Below the pieces are notes generated by a model. That model did no database searches, was not told the DNA's origin, and saw only the letters and a list, made by a program, of their open reading frames with translations. The position numbers and the translations under genes were made by a program. A stretch of DNA of 64,000 nt from Winogradskyella jejuensis (GTDB lineage Bacteria > Bacteroidota > Bacteroidia > Flavobacteriales > Flavobacteriaceae), in the NCBI RefSeq assembly GCF_900129745.1, contig NZ_FQWS01000001.1, forward strand, positions 620,001 through 684,000, read 5' to 3'. Position 1 is the stretch's first letter, and every line of letters begins with the position of its first letter. Shown here piece by piece: positions 43,131 through 51,786 of the stretch.

Positions 43131-46100
43131 TTATTTTAGGATTGAAGGATTGATATAAACTTCTATTCTATCAATTTCCATATCTCTTTTAAAGATACTC
43201 TCGCTGACATTTACATCAAGTTTTAAACCTTCAAAACTCAATGATGAATCTTCCGATTTATAGACCTTAGTTTCATTAGACTCTGAAATTCTATAAATTA
43301 CGGGTACTTGGCAATAGGTAAATGCTAAACTACTTGCCGACAATTGAATAGATTTCTTATCTCCGTTTACAGATACATATTCAAAGTTTTTATCCGATTC
43401 TAAAAACTCCTCTTTTCTCAACATACATGGATAGAATGTCAGTTGACCTTGTTTAACAAACACTCCTAATTCTCCAATACGACTTAAAATATCTTCTTTG
43501 ACCTGCCCTGTCATTCCTGGTTGTTGTGCTCCTTTACCTGCTGGTGTATGAGAGTATGGGTCTGTTGGGAATGCTCCGTATAATTCTGGCGGTTTGTGAG
43601 CTCCAATACCTTCATTTATTTCGTAATAATGCTCTAATAACCTTCCTATAATCTCATCTGATTGCTTATCCTCAATGGCCTTTAGACAGGTTTCTTGAAC
43701 TGCAAGTTGAAGTTTAGATACCATGTGCCAATAAATAGACCCTAAACCTTCATAACCGTAAAACGTACCTGAACGTCCTGTAAATGCTTTATGGTTAAAA
43801 ACATCTTCGTATATCTGAAGGATTCGCTCTTTTTCAGATTCAACAAGCGCTTCATATTCAGGATTCAAATTATTAAAAGCAGCTTCTAATTTATTTGCAT
43901 TGTTGAAATTGCCATTAAAATGATAATTTCCGTTTACTGCTTTTGTAATGATTTGCTCGTTGTTATCTGCTACTAATTTTTGAAGTAATTTTGAACTTTT
44001 TACCGCCGATTCTGGAATAATATTCTTTTCCATAAAACGCGGTAAGTCCTTGTTTGGATAAAGCAAGTAACTATATTGGTCTGGTCTAAATATTTTACTA
44101 TTCTTCATACTATCCATGACCTTTACAGACTCTTCTGCACTTAAATAACCTGAACTTAACGCTGCTACTTGTCCTTCAAGCATTTCATCTAAATAAGAAA
44201 TCTTAACCTCATCACCAACTATGGTTATCAAATTATAAGCATGGTGCATCTTATCGTCTCTTCTATTGGCTTCAATAGTATGCTCCAGATAATTTAATGT
44301 GGTTTCTATGAAAGAAGATAGCGATGTTTTATCCAACTCTATTTTATCTCCAGAAAATGCATTATTGTAAATCGTAGTTCTGTAATTACTTCCTGCAACA
44401 CCTAAACCATCTAAAATGGTTTTTCTATTTCTGTCAGAAATCGCACCAGACAATAATTCTTTATTAGATTCTAATGTTGAATTAACACCATCAAAGAATA
44501 GTTTTAACTCTTCCGATATACTATAGCTTTCAGTATTAGATTCTTCTATGATTTGTTTGAAAAACTTAAGGAAACGTCTTAAATAATTGAGCGTTACCAT
44601 TGATACGCCATTACCAACTAGTGCGTTGTTAGCATCATTCCACTCTGGACGTTGAGTGTTTAACCAAATTCCTGCTTCTGGAATAAAGTTTGAAACTTTA
44701 GCAAGAACTGTTGCTAGAATTTTTTCAATAAAATTGACTTTACAAATGAAGAAATTTTTATCTCTTAACAAAGCACCATCTGCTCCAAGCTGCTCACGTT
44801 TTACGTGGATATCCTCATCTGATTTTTCATCAAAGTCAATAGTATCTTTTGGATTTTTTAGTAAGTCTTGGTAAGACTTTATTCTATAAGGCACATTGGC
44901 GTAAACGAATAAATCCTTATCAAAAAAACTATTAAGTCTGCCTGGTTTATGACCTTCTATAAACTCTAAAAACTTGAGTAAGTAGATAATCTGATGATCA
45001 CCCCAATAGCCTATATAAGACCATGGATCGTCTGGCTCGATAGTTTCCCAATCAAAGCCATCTTTAGTTACGCGGTATGGATTGTAACCGTCGAAAGTAG
45101 TAGCGTTTAAAAATTTATGAATCATACTTTCTACAAACTCAGGATAGGCATGCGCAAGCGCTTCCCAATTCTGAAAAATATCACGCCAATTACCCTCATA
45201 GTCCAAAACTTTAGAACCATCTTCGTTACGGGTGTTTATAGAAAACTTATTCCAAGGTCGACTTGGGTCTCCATGCCTTCGACTAAATTTTAGTGGCATA
45301 TACTCTAAGCATAATCTTTTAAAATTCTTGTCTTGATTAGCATAGGCCAAATCTCTCAAATGGAATAAAGAAAACGTATCTGGTAAATCTTTGAGAATGT
45401 CAGACGACTTAGCAAAAACCTTCTTATTTGCTTTGGATATATAATTGGTAAAATCCCATTTCTCAATGGTATAGTTATCATCAAAAATTCCACCACGCAT
45501 AATATTAAAAAGCGTGTTAGAAAAATGTCTTGTATCTCTTTGGCTATCTTTAGTTAACTGAATCCCATCAGAAGATGCCGTTAGTTTTATCAATCTTTCT
45601 GTACCTAATTTGATATCGGCGTTAATATGCGCTTCAATATTTTCAGTATTTACAGATTGCATTAATTCAGCAATATCTGCATGGTCTTGATTAACGTTTG
45701 CAACAAATAACCAGTTGGCTTGAGAATTTGACTCAAGATTAATTTTAGAGTTTAAGAAATAGGCTCCTTTTTCTGCCTTTATATCTTCTTCTTGGAAAAC
45801 CTCACCACTTTTTCTAAACACATCAAGTTGTAATGAAGAGACTAAATAGGTAGGATTAGTAAGTCCTTTTGACCAAACTACATTTGCTTTTAAAGCCTCG
45901 CTAGGTTCAGCTTTATCGACTATGATTGCACTTAGAGCATATATCCCAAGACCATAATCCTTTTCTAGTTGGTTACGTTTATATGCATCAACGAGGTTAC
46001 TCACTGCAGATTGCGTATCTGTTGGTACACCATAAGGCAAAATGTTTTGAAGTCCATCTAGAATATTAACTTCAACTTTACTTTCTCCATGGTTAATTAA

Positions 46101-46580
46101 TGTTGATTTTTTTACAAAACCATAAGTATTACTTGAGTTATAGGCATATCTAAATGTGAGTTTCAAATCATGATTGACTTCTTCAAAAATAATTTTGTTC
46201 CCATAGATATTCTTGTAAAGATGTCTTGATATTTGGTATTGTCCTTGTTGGCGAATAGAAAAAGGCTCCCAGAGCTTTTCATTATTAATCCAAAAAATAG
46301 ATTTACTTCCTGTTGTCTCTACAGACTCTGTAATTTTATCATCCGTATAGTATGGGAAAAGGCTATATTCACTATTCTTTCGTCCCGCAGAAAGGCCTCC
46401 ATTACTAGAGATAAACATCCAATGATTAGAATCACTAACAATGCTCATGAAAAATGGACGCATTTGGTCGCTATTAGAAATTTTGAAATAGGACTCGCCG
46501 TCAATCTTGACTCTTTTAAAATCTATATCTTTTACTGAATTATTCACTTGCGAATTATATGTTAGAGCAATACTACTCAT
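43131..46580 (-). CDS. large glucan phosphorylase-like protein (GH149/GH161 type, inferred)
   Basis: The 1149-residue protein has no signal peptide and is expected in the cytosol. The N-terminal 350 residues are a beta-rich domain (YFKISNSDQMRPFFMSIVSDSNHWMFISSNGGLSAGRKN), followed by an (alpha/alpha)6-type helical domain containing RRHGDPSRPWNKFSI (434-448), EGNWRDIFQNWEALAHAYP (462-480) and IEPDDPWSYIGYWGDHQ (514-530). This is the layout of GH94-related phosphorylases, and its length and setting fit GH149 or GH161 beta-1,3-glucan phosphorylases. They split oligoglucans with phosphate to give glucose 1-phosphate. I cannot decide between these families by eye. A terminator precedes it, so it starts a second transcript. 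Confidence 0.7.
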   Translation of the reverse strand: MSSIALTYNSQVNNSVKDIDFKRVKIDGESYFKISNSDQMRPFFMSIVSDSNHWMFISSNGGLSAGRKNSEYSLFPYYTDDKITESVETTGSKSIFWINNEKLWEPFSIRQQGQYQISRHLYKNIYGNKIIFEEVNHDLKLTFRYAYNSSNTYGFVKKSTLINHGESKVEVNILDGLQNILPYGVPTDTQSAVSNLVDAYKRNQLEKDYGLGIYALSAIIVDKAEPSEALKANVVWSKGLTNPTYLVSSLQLDVFRKSGEVFQEEDIKAEKGAYFLNSKINLESNSQANWLFVANVNQDHADIAELMQSVNTENIEAHINADIKLGTERLIKLTASSDGIQLTKDSQRDTRHFSNTLFNIMRGGIFDDNYTIEKWDFTNYISKANKKVFAKSSDILKDLPDTFSLFHLRDLAYANQDKNFKRLCLEYMPLKFSRRHGDPSRPWNKFSINTRNEDGSKVLDYEGNWRDIFQNWEALAHAYPEFVESMIHKFLNATTFDGYNPYRVTKDGFDWETIEPDDPWSYIGYWGDHQIIYLLKFLEFIEGHKPGRLNSFFDKDLFVYANVPYRIKSYQDLLKNPKDTIDFDEKSDEDIHVKREQLGADGALLRDKNFFICKVNFIEKILATVLAKVSNFIPEAGIWLNTQRPEWNDANNALVGNGVSMVTLNYLRRFLKFFKQIIEESNTESYSISEELKLFFDGVNSTLESNKELLSGAISDRNRKTILDGLGVAGSNYRTTIYNNAFSGDKIELDKTSLSSFIETTLNYLEHTIEANRRDDKMHHAYNLITIVGDEVKISYLDEMLEGQVAALSSGYLSAEESVKVMDSMKNSKIFRPDQYSYLLYPNKDLPRFMEKNIIPESAVKSSKLLQKLVADNNEQIITKAVNGNYHFNGNFNNANKLEAAFNNLNPEYEALVESEKERILQIYEDVFNHKAFTGRSGTFYGYEGLGSIYWHMVSKLQLAVQETCLKAIEDKQSDEIIGRLLEHYYEINEGIGAHKPPELYGAFPTDPYSHTPAGKGAQQPGMTGQVKEDILSRIGELGVFVKQGQLTFYPCMLRKEEFLESDKNFEYVSVNGDKKSIQLSASSLAFTYCQVPVIYRISESNETKVYKSEDSSLSFEGLKLDVNVSESIFKRDMEIDRIEVYINPSILK

Positions 46581-46605
46581 TATATTTTGAAGCTTTTAAG
46601 AGTTT

Positions 46606-46643
46606 AAAAAAGGCTAACGCATATGTAACATATTTGCTAGCCT
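46606..46643 (-). terminator. Rho-independent terminator dividing the glucan locus
   Basis: On the minus strand AGGCTA pairs with TAGCCT, with an inner ATATG/CATAT pairing around TTA, and six T follow. It lies between the PKD/CBM-like lipoprotein gene and the phosphorylase gene, so the locus is probably read as two main transcripts. Confidence 0.8.
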
Positions 46644-46665
46644 CTTATTAATTAGTCTATTAAAA

Positions 46666-49440
46666 TTATTCTATCAATTCGATATCATCGAAATAGTAAG
46701 TTCCACCAGTAGTTATTGGACTATCCGTCTCGTCGTTATCTGGTTTGATTACTAGTCTAAAGTACGATGTTGGTGCAGGCATAGCCGTGAAAGTAAAACT
46801 CACTTCTGTCCAGACATTAGCATCGGTTACAGTCACAAATGCTGGTGGTGGATTTCCAACAGTTGGTTCGTCTTGAGCTACTTCGAATCGGAAAACAGTA
46901 TTTGGTTTAGTTGAATATATTTTCATTCTAAACTCATGACTTGGATTTGATAAATCGAAATTACTTCCAAAATTATTTTGGACTCCTGCAAAGAATTCTG
47001 AACCAGCTGGTTTATCAACTCTTAAAACTGCACTAGATGTATTTATACCAGATGGATTAGGATTGACATCTAAACCTGACGTTAAACCATTTCCGAAATT
47101 AAGGTTTTGAGGGAAAGTCTCGCAACCTTCAAAATCTAATGGTAATGCTGAGGCAGCTACTTCTCCCGTTGTACAATTACCACCAGTAGGTCCACCTCCA
47201 CCTCCTGGTGTTCCATATACCATTAAGTCATCAAAATAATATGTACTACCATCTGCAACATTAAAATTGAAGAAAATAACTAGCTTATCAAACTGTGGTG
47301 TTGCTGTTGGCGCAAAGTCATAAGTTAATTCTGTCCACGCATTAGCTGCGCCAGTGCTTTGTAAGATCTCAACAAAGTTTCCTGGATTTCCAATCTCTTC
47401 TAATTTTAATAAAACTGGCGTGTTTGCTATTGGAGACCAAACTTTCATTTTCATTCCTTCGGAAGTATTAAAGTCTAATTTATCAGATAAATCAATCTGT
47501 ACGTTATCAAAAGGTGAATTATTAAACCTTACAACCTCAGCAACTCTACAAGAACTGTTTACTGAGCCCATAAAATCAGGGTTATCTATATAAGACACAC
47601 CTGTATTATCTCCTATTAAAGTTGGCGAATCTGTTTGGAACGTAATGTTTAAATCTGCTGCTGCAATAGATTCTGTAGTCTCTGGCACACACGTACCTCC
47701 GCCACCAGCGCCATAAACCATTAAGTCATCAAAATAGTATGTACTACCATCAGCGACATTAAAGTTAAAGAAGATAACTAGCTTATCGAATTGTGGCGTT
47801 GCTGTTGGAGCAAAATCAAATGTTAACTCTTCCCATTGCATTGCTGCACTTGTTGTCTGTAAAATTTCAACAAAATTTCCTGGGTTTCCAATCTCTTCTA
47901 ATTTTAATAAAACTGGCGTGTTCGCTATTGGAGACCAAACTTTCATTTTAAGACCCTCTGAAGTATTAAAATCTAGCTTATCAGCCAAATCAATTTGAAG
48001 ATTATCGAAAGGTGAGTTATTAAATCTTGTTACTTGACCCACTTTACAGGAAGTATTTACAGGGCCTCCGAAATCTGGGTTGTCTATCCATGAAAAAGCC
48101 ACGTTATCTTCGATTACTGCTGGCGTATTTGTTTGAAAAGTAATATTTAAATCTGCCGCAGCAATAGACTCAGTAGTTTCTGGAGTACAAGGCGGACCTG
48201 TACTTACAGCTACTTGCTCTATATCATCTACATAGAAAGTTCCCGCATCCGTTTGGTTGAAAGCAACAAACAATACCATATCGTTGTAAGAACCCGATGA
48301 ACTCAATGTAAATGTTAATTCTTCCCAACCAGTTCCAGTATGCATTTGTAAATCTTCCACATCACCTTCAGTGCCATCTTCGAATTTCAATAATACAGGA
48401 AGTGCTTGATTTGAGAATAATTTAAGTCTTACACCTTTGTCTGTAGAAAAGTCAACCGGTACATCAAAATTGAAAAACGCATTCTCAAAATTATCACCTA
48501 CATTAGTAATTTGCCCCACCATAGAAGGCATATCATTAATTCCTGAAAGCTCAGGATTATCTACAACTGTAAAACTTACGTTACCTACAATTGTAGTTGC
48601 ATAATCAATAGTTTCGCAATCGAAATCTATTGGTAATTCTAAATCTGTATCGGTACACGGAATATCGCCCGTATTTATTTGCGAAATATCATCTATGTAA
48701 AATGTCCCAGATGATATTCCTGGACCATCAACAAAGAATGTCACAACATTATAGCTTGCTGCTGAATCGAATGTAAAATACAACTCTTCCCAACCTGTAC
48801 CACCATGACTAGCTGTTGTCTCAACGTCTGCCGCTGTACCATCTTCTAATTTTAAAAGAATATCTATAGGAGACGTAGACCAAAATAAGATTTTAACTGT
48901 CTTATCTGTAGTTAAATCTAACGGCTCACCTAGCTCAAAAAAGAACCCTTCGAAAGTTGCGCCACTATTTACAATTTCGCCAACATTAGAAGTAGTTGGA
49001 TTAGCGCCAGATGCATCTGGATTCTCAACTATTTGAAATGTAGCACCACCAAAAACTTCTGCTCCATAATCTACTAGCGGATTATCAAAAGATATTGGAA
49101 AAGCTATTTCTTCAGGAATACTTATGGTTATAGTATCTTCAAAAGTATCTGATGCTCCAGCCACATTAGTAGCTTCCATAACTATAGTATAAGTTCCTGA
49201 GGTATATACCTTAGTAGGATTGACTTCAGTAGATGTAGTTCCATCTCCGAAATCCCAAGAGTAATTATTGGCATTTGTGGACGTATTTATAAATACGACT
49301 ACACCAGTATCTTGGTTAATTGTTTGCGTAAATTCAGCATTTATCTGTGGTAAGACTACATCATCTTCGTCGCAGCCTAAATAAGCTAAAGCCAAGAATA
49401 GGACTGATAGCAATTTTATTCCTCTAGTTACTTTTTTCAT
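46666..49440 (-). CDS. multi-module surface lipoprotein with PKD and five carbohydrate-binding-like modules
   Basis: I start at the ATG at 49440 (MKKVTRGIKLLSVLFLALAYLGCDEDD, Cys23), giving 924 residues. Residues about 32-110 form a PKD domain (NYSWDFGDGTTSTEVNPTKVYTSGTYTIVMEATN). Five jelly-roll-like modules follow, each of about 130-160 residues, with the shared pattern S-x-G-x-(F/Y)-(Y)-F-D-D-I near the end (GTFYIDDI, GTFYVDDI, STYYFDDLMVYG twice, GTYYFDDIEL). Modules three and four are almost identical. No glycosidase residues are seen. It is likely a surface glucan-binding protein, which could take the place of SusD-like capture proteins. It follows GH16 by 23 bases. Confidence 0.75.
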   Translation of the reverse strand: MKKVTRGIKLLSVLFLALAYLGCDEDDVVLPQINAEFTQTINQDTGVVVFINTSTNANNYSWDFGDGTTSTEVNPTKVYTSGTYTIVMEATNVAGASDTFEDTITISIPEEIAFPISFDNPLVDYGAEVFGGATFQIVENPDASGANPTTSNVGEIVNSGATFEGFFFELGEPLDLTTDKTVKILFWSTSPIDILLKLEDGTAADVETTASHGGTGWEELYFTFDSAASYNVVTFFVDGPGISSGTFYIDDISQINTGDIPCTDTDLELPIDFDCETIDYATTIVGNVSFTVVDNPELSGINDMPSMVGQITNVGDNFENAFFNFDVPVDFSTDKGVRLKLFSNQALPVLLKFEDGTEGDVEDLQMHTGTGWEELTFTLSSSGSYNDMVLFVAFNQTDAGTFYVDDIEQVAVSTGPPCTPETTESIAAADLNITFQTNTPAVIEDNVAFSWIDNPDFGGPVNTSCKVGQVTRFNNSPFDNLQIDLADKLDFNTSEGLKMKVWSPIANTPVLLKLEEIGNPGNFVEILQTTSAAMQWEELTFDFAPTATPQFDKLVIFFNFNVADGSTYYFDDLMVYGAGGGGTCVPETTESIAAADLNITFQTDSPTLIGDNTGVSYIDNPDFMGSVNSSCRVAEVVRFNNSPFDNVQIDLSDKLDFNTSEGMKMKVWSPIANTPVLLKLEEIGNPGNFVEILQSTGAANAWTELTYDFAPTATPQFDKLVIFFNFNVADGSTYYFDDLMVYGTPGGGGGPTGGNCTTGEVAASALPLDFEGCETFPQNLNFGNGLTSGLDVNPNPSGINTSSAVLRVDKPAGSEFFAGVQNNFGSNFDLSNPSHEFRMKIYSTKPNTVFRFEVAQDEPTVGNPPPAFVTVTDANVWTEVSFTFTAMPAPTSYFRLVIKPDNDETDSPITTGGTYYFDDIELIE
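47213..48189. repeat. recent tandem duplication of a module within the surface lipoprotein gene
   Basis: The two units, 47213-47694 and 47711-48189, encode nearly the same 160-residue module. Long stretches match at both the protein (FNTSEGxKMKVWSPIANTP) and DNA level, with mostly silent differences. Both are in frame and bounded by Gly-rich linkers (GAGGGG and TPGGGGG). Confidence 0.88.
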
Positions 49441-49463
49441 AATATTGTTGTATTGCATGATTT

Positions 49464-50333
49464 TTATTGTTGGTAAACTCTAACGTAATCTACGAGCATG
49501 GTTTGTGGAAATTCAGTTTCTGCATTGGGAGGACCAGGTAAATTACCTCCTACTGCAACATTTAAGATAATATAAAAAGGACGGTCATTAAATACCCATT
49601 CGCCTTCGCCATTTGTTTCTTCTTCTATATCCTCTGGTGTAATTTGATTGTAAAGCACATCATCAATGTAATAGTTGATATAATTTGGACCCCATTCTAT
49701 ACCATACACATGAAATTCGGTATCTACTCTAGTGTTTTCTAATGTATAACTTTTTGATACGGACTCTGCTCCTGAGTATCCTGGGCCATGAACTGTACCA
49801 AATATTTGTGTTGGCTCATCTCCAACATTTTCCATAATGTCAATTTCGCCAATTTGCGGCCAAACTGAACCATCACTATCATCTCCTAAAAGCCAGAATG
49901 CAGGCCACATTCCTTGACCGTATGGCAGACGAATTCGAGCCTCAAAACGACCATATAACTGTTGAAACTTATTTTTTGTTTGTAGTCTAGCAGATGTGTA
50001 CTGTGCGCCGTTAAATGCTTCTTGCTTAGCTGTAATTAAAAGGAAACCATTTTCTACTGCTGCATTGTCAGGTCTATCTGTGTAATATTGTAACTCATTA
50101 TTTCCCCAGCCAGGTATGCCTTGTGCCGTACCATCGCCAATATCAAAATTCCATATTTCGGTATCTATAAAACCATCAACATCGAAGTTGTCTTCGAGAA
50201 CTAAATTATCGAAAGTGGCAACAGTTTGCGTTTCGTCTGTATTACAGCTTGTCAAAGTGGCAAGTGTTACAAAACCAATGAGCATAACACCCAGAGTATG
50301 TTTTTTTCTTATTGTCATAGTCTTCATTTTCAT
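49464..50333 (-). CDS. GH16 family endo-beta-1,3-glucanase (laminarinase) lipoprotein
   Basis: The 289-residue protein has a lipobox (Cys30, LATLTSCNTDE; the N-terminus is extended by several Met/Lys residues, so the exact start is uncertain) and one GH16 jelly roll. Catalytic residues are in GEIDIMENVG: Glu163 nucleophile, Asp165, Glu168 acid/base. Further marks are WGNNELQYYT, GRFEARIRLPYGQGMWPAFWLLG and FYIILNVAVGGNLPGPP, and this pattern fits laminarinases (beta-1,3-glucan) rather than agarases. It should cut laminarin endolytically at the cell surface. It follows the Big2-containing lipoprotein by 3 bases. Confidence 0.93.
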   Translation of the reverse strand: MKMKTMTIRKKHTLGVMLIGFVTLATLTSCNTDETQTVATFDNLVLEDNFDVDGFIDTEIWNFDIGDGTAQGIPGWGNNELQYYTDRPDNAAVENGFLLITAKQEAFNGAQYTSARLQTKNKFQQLYGRFEARIRLPYGQGMWPAFWLLGDDSDGSVWPQIGEIDIMENVGDEPTQIFGTVHGPGYSGAESVSKSYTLENTRVDTEFHVYGIEWGPNYINYYIDDVLYNQITPEDIEEETNGEGEWVFNDRPFYIILNVAVGGNLPGPPNAETEFPQTMLVDYVRVYQQ

Positions 50334-50336
50334 ATT

Positions 50337-51779
50337 TTAATTTGAGTAGAAGTAAATATTATCTAATATAAAATCGGGGCCACCTACCAATATAATAGCT
50401 CCTAAGTTATTTTTTTGGGTAGCTAAATCTCCAGATAGAGGAATCTCAAAAGACGTCCATTGCCCAGGAGTTAAACCAGTTGCAGTAAATCTAAAATCTA
50501 CATCGTCCAATTCTGGAAATCCATTATTGACATTGGTGTTTATTGTTTGGTTTGCTCCTATATCTCTAATTTGAAATTCTATTGAAGATGTACTTGCTTC
50601 TTGCACATAAATATCGACGTGCATGAATTGCATAGCCGAAGCATCAATTGGGTTATCATCAAAAAGAATGCCTGTAAAGTTATTATTTGCATAAGTCACA
50701 AATTCATCACCTCCGTTTGATGAAACAGAAGCTTCTGTTGTTGACCCACCAAATCCTGGTGTAAAATTAGGAGTTACCACATTGGTATAAGCATCGCTAA
50801 AAACAGACAAAACATTTGCTTGAGGTTGCATTGGCGTTGGTGCTGGGTCAAGCCCGCCTGATGTAGAGATTTCTAAAGAACCTTCAGCTAAAACACCCGC
50901 GAGTTGAGCTGTAATAGTTGCAGTACCTTCACCTATTATTGTTATTTCACCTAATTCATTAACTATAGCAACATCTAGATTTGATGATTCAAAATCGAAA
51001 TAAGAAGGTGCTAACCCTACTGTACTATTACTGCCATCTTCAAGATTAAAAGTTTGACTCAATCCACTAACTAAAATCGTAGAGCCAGTAAATGCTTGTT
51101 CTGTTAGATTTGCTCCTCCAAATATTCGTGGTCTTGGTTGGGCAACTGTTCCTAGTTTCTCAAAACGTAACTCATCTATCCAAAAAGTAAAGCCAATTTC
51201 GTTTCCGTTAGGTACTGTGTCAACCACATCTAATCCGCCAGCGGAGAATGCAAAAAGACCTCTCTCTTGTATAAGTTTTGATGGGTCAGGAATTGGGATT
51301 GTATATTTTCTCCAATCCGTAGAAAGCTGAATATTTGACTGACCAACTGAAAATTTATTTTCTTCGAAATCATTACCAAAGCCTACCAGTCCTACAGCAG
51401 CTGTTGTTGAGCCTTTTGCCCAAAATGTTAACGCATCAAAGCCACTAAGGTCTCTACCATCTCCTCGATCTAGAAATATACCGCCTATAAAATTTCCATT
51501 TGGATCATTAGGTGATGGTACGTCTATTCTTATTGAAGACCTACCTTCAAAAGCGACATTATCATCTGTTCCAAAACCTTCAGTATTTGCGCCAGCCGCT
51601 GGATCAAAAGAGATGAAAAATTCATCCGTAAGACCTACAGGCGCATCGGTGAATATATCACCATTGTTAGGAAATGATGCAAACTCAACTTCTTCAGACA
51701 ATCCTCTTTCGCAACCTAGTATTAAAGAAGCAGAACAAATAACTGTAAGTGCCTTATATATGTTGTTAACTTTTTTCAT
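50337..51779 (-). CDS. surface lipoprotein with carbohydrate-binding-like and Big2-like domains
   Basis: I start at the ATG at 51779 (MKKVNNIYKALTVICSASLILGCERG, Cys23), 7 bases after the upstream fusion gene; the longer frame overlaps that gene. The 480-residue protein has a first jelly-roll-like module (about 35-205, with DLSGFDALTFWAKGS and FWIDELRFEK) and a bacterial Ig-like Big2 domain (about 220-310, IVNELGEITIIGEGTATITAQ). A C-terminal module (about 325-480) begins NVLSVFSDAYTNV and ends LDNIYFYSN. The last module resembles the middle of the T9SS protein at 35874-37679. No catalytic motif; glucan capture at the surface is the likely role. Confidence 0.72.
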   Translation of the reverse strand: MKKVNNIYKALTVICSASLILGCERGLSEEVEFASFPNNGDIFTDAPVGLTDEFFISFDPAAGANTEGFGTDDNVAFEGRSSIRIDVPSPNDPNGNFIGGIFLDRGDGRDLSGFDALTFWAKGSTTAAVGLVGFGNDFEENKFSVGQSNIQLSTDWRKYTIPIPDPSKLIQERGLFAFSAGGLDVVDTVPNGNEIGFTFWIDELRFEKLGTVAQPRPRIFGGANLTEQAFTGSTILVSGLSQTFNLEDGSNSTVGLAPSYFDFESSNLDVAIVNELGEITIIGEGTATITAQLAGVLAEGSLEISTSGGLDPAPTPMQPQANVLSVFSDAYTNVVTPNFTPGFGGSTTEASVSSNGGDEFVTYANNNFTGILFDDNPIDASAMQFMHVDIYVQEASTSSIEFQIRDIGANQTINTNVNNGFPELDDVDFRFTATGLTPGQWTSFEIPLSGDLATQKNNLGAIILVGGPDFILDNIYFYSN

Positions 51780-51786
51780 CTTAAAA

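Noticed and set aside
46666-51779. Calling either multi-module lipoprotein a SusD or SusE/F homologue
   Set aside because: SusD proteins are mainly helical with TPR-like repeats; these are beta-rich with PKD, Big2 or jelly-roll patterns. A SusE/F-like analogy in function remains possible but not homology by eye.
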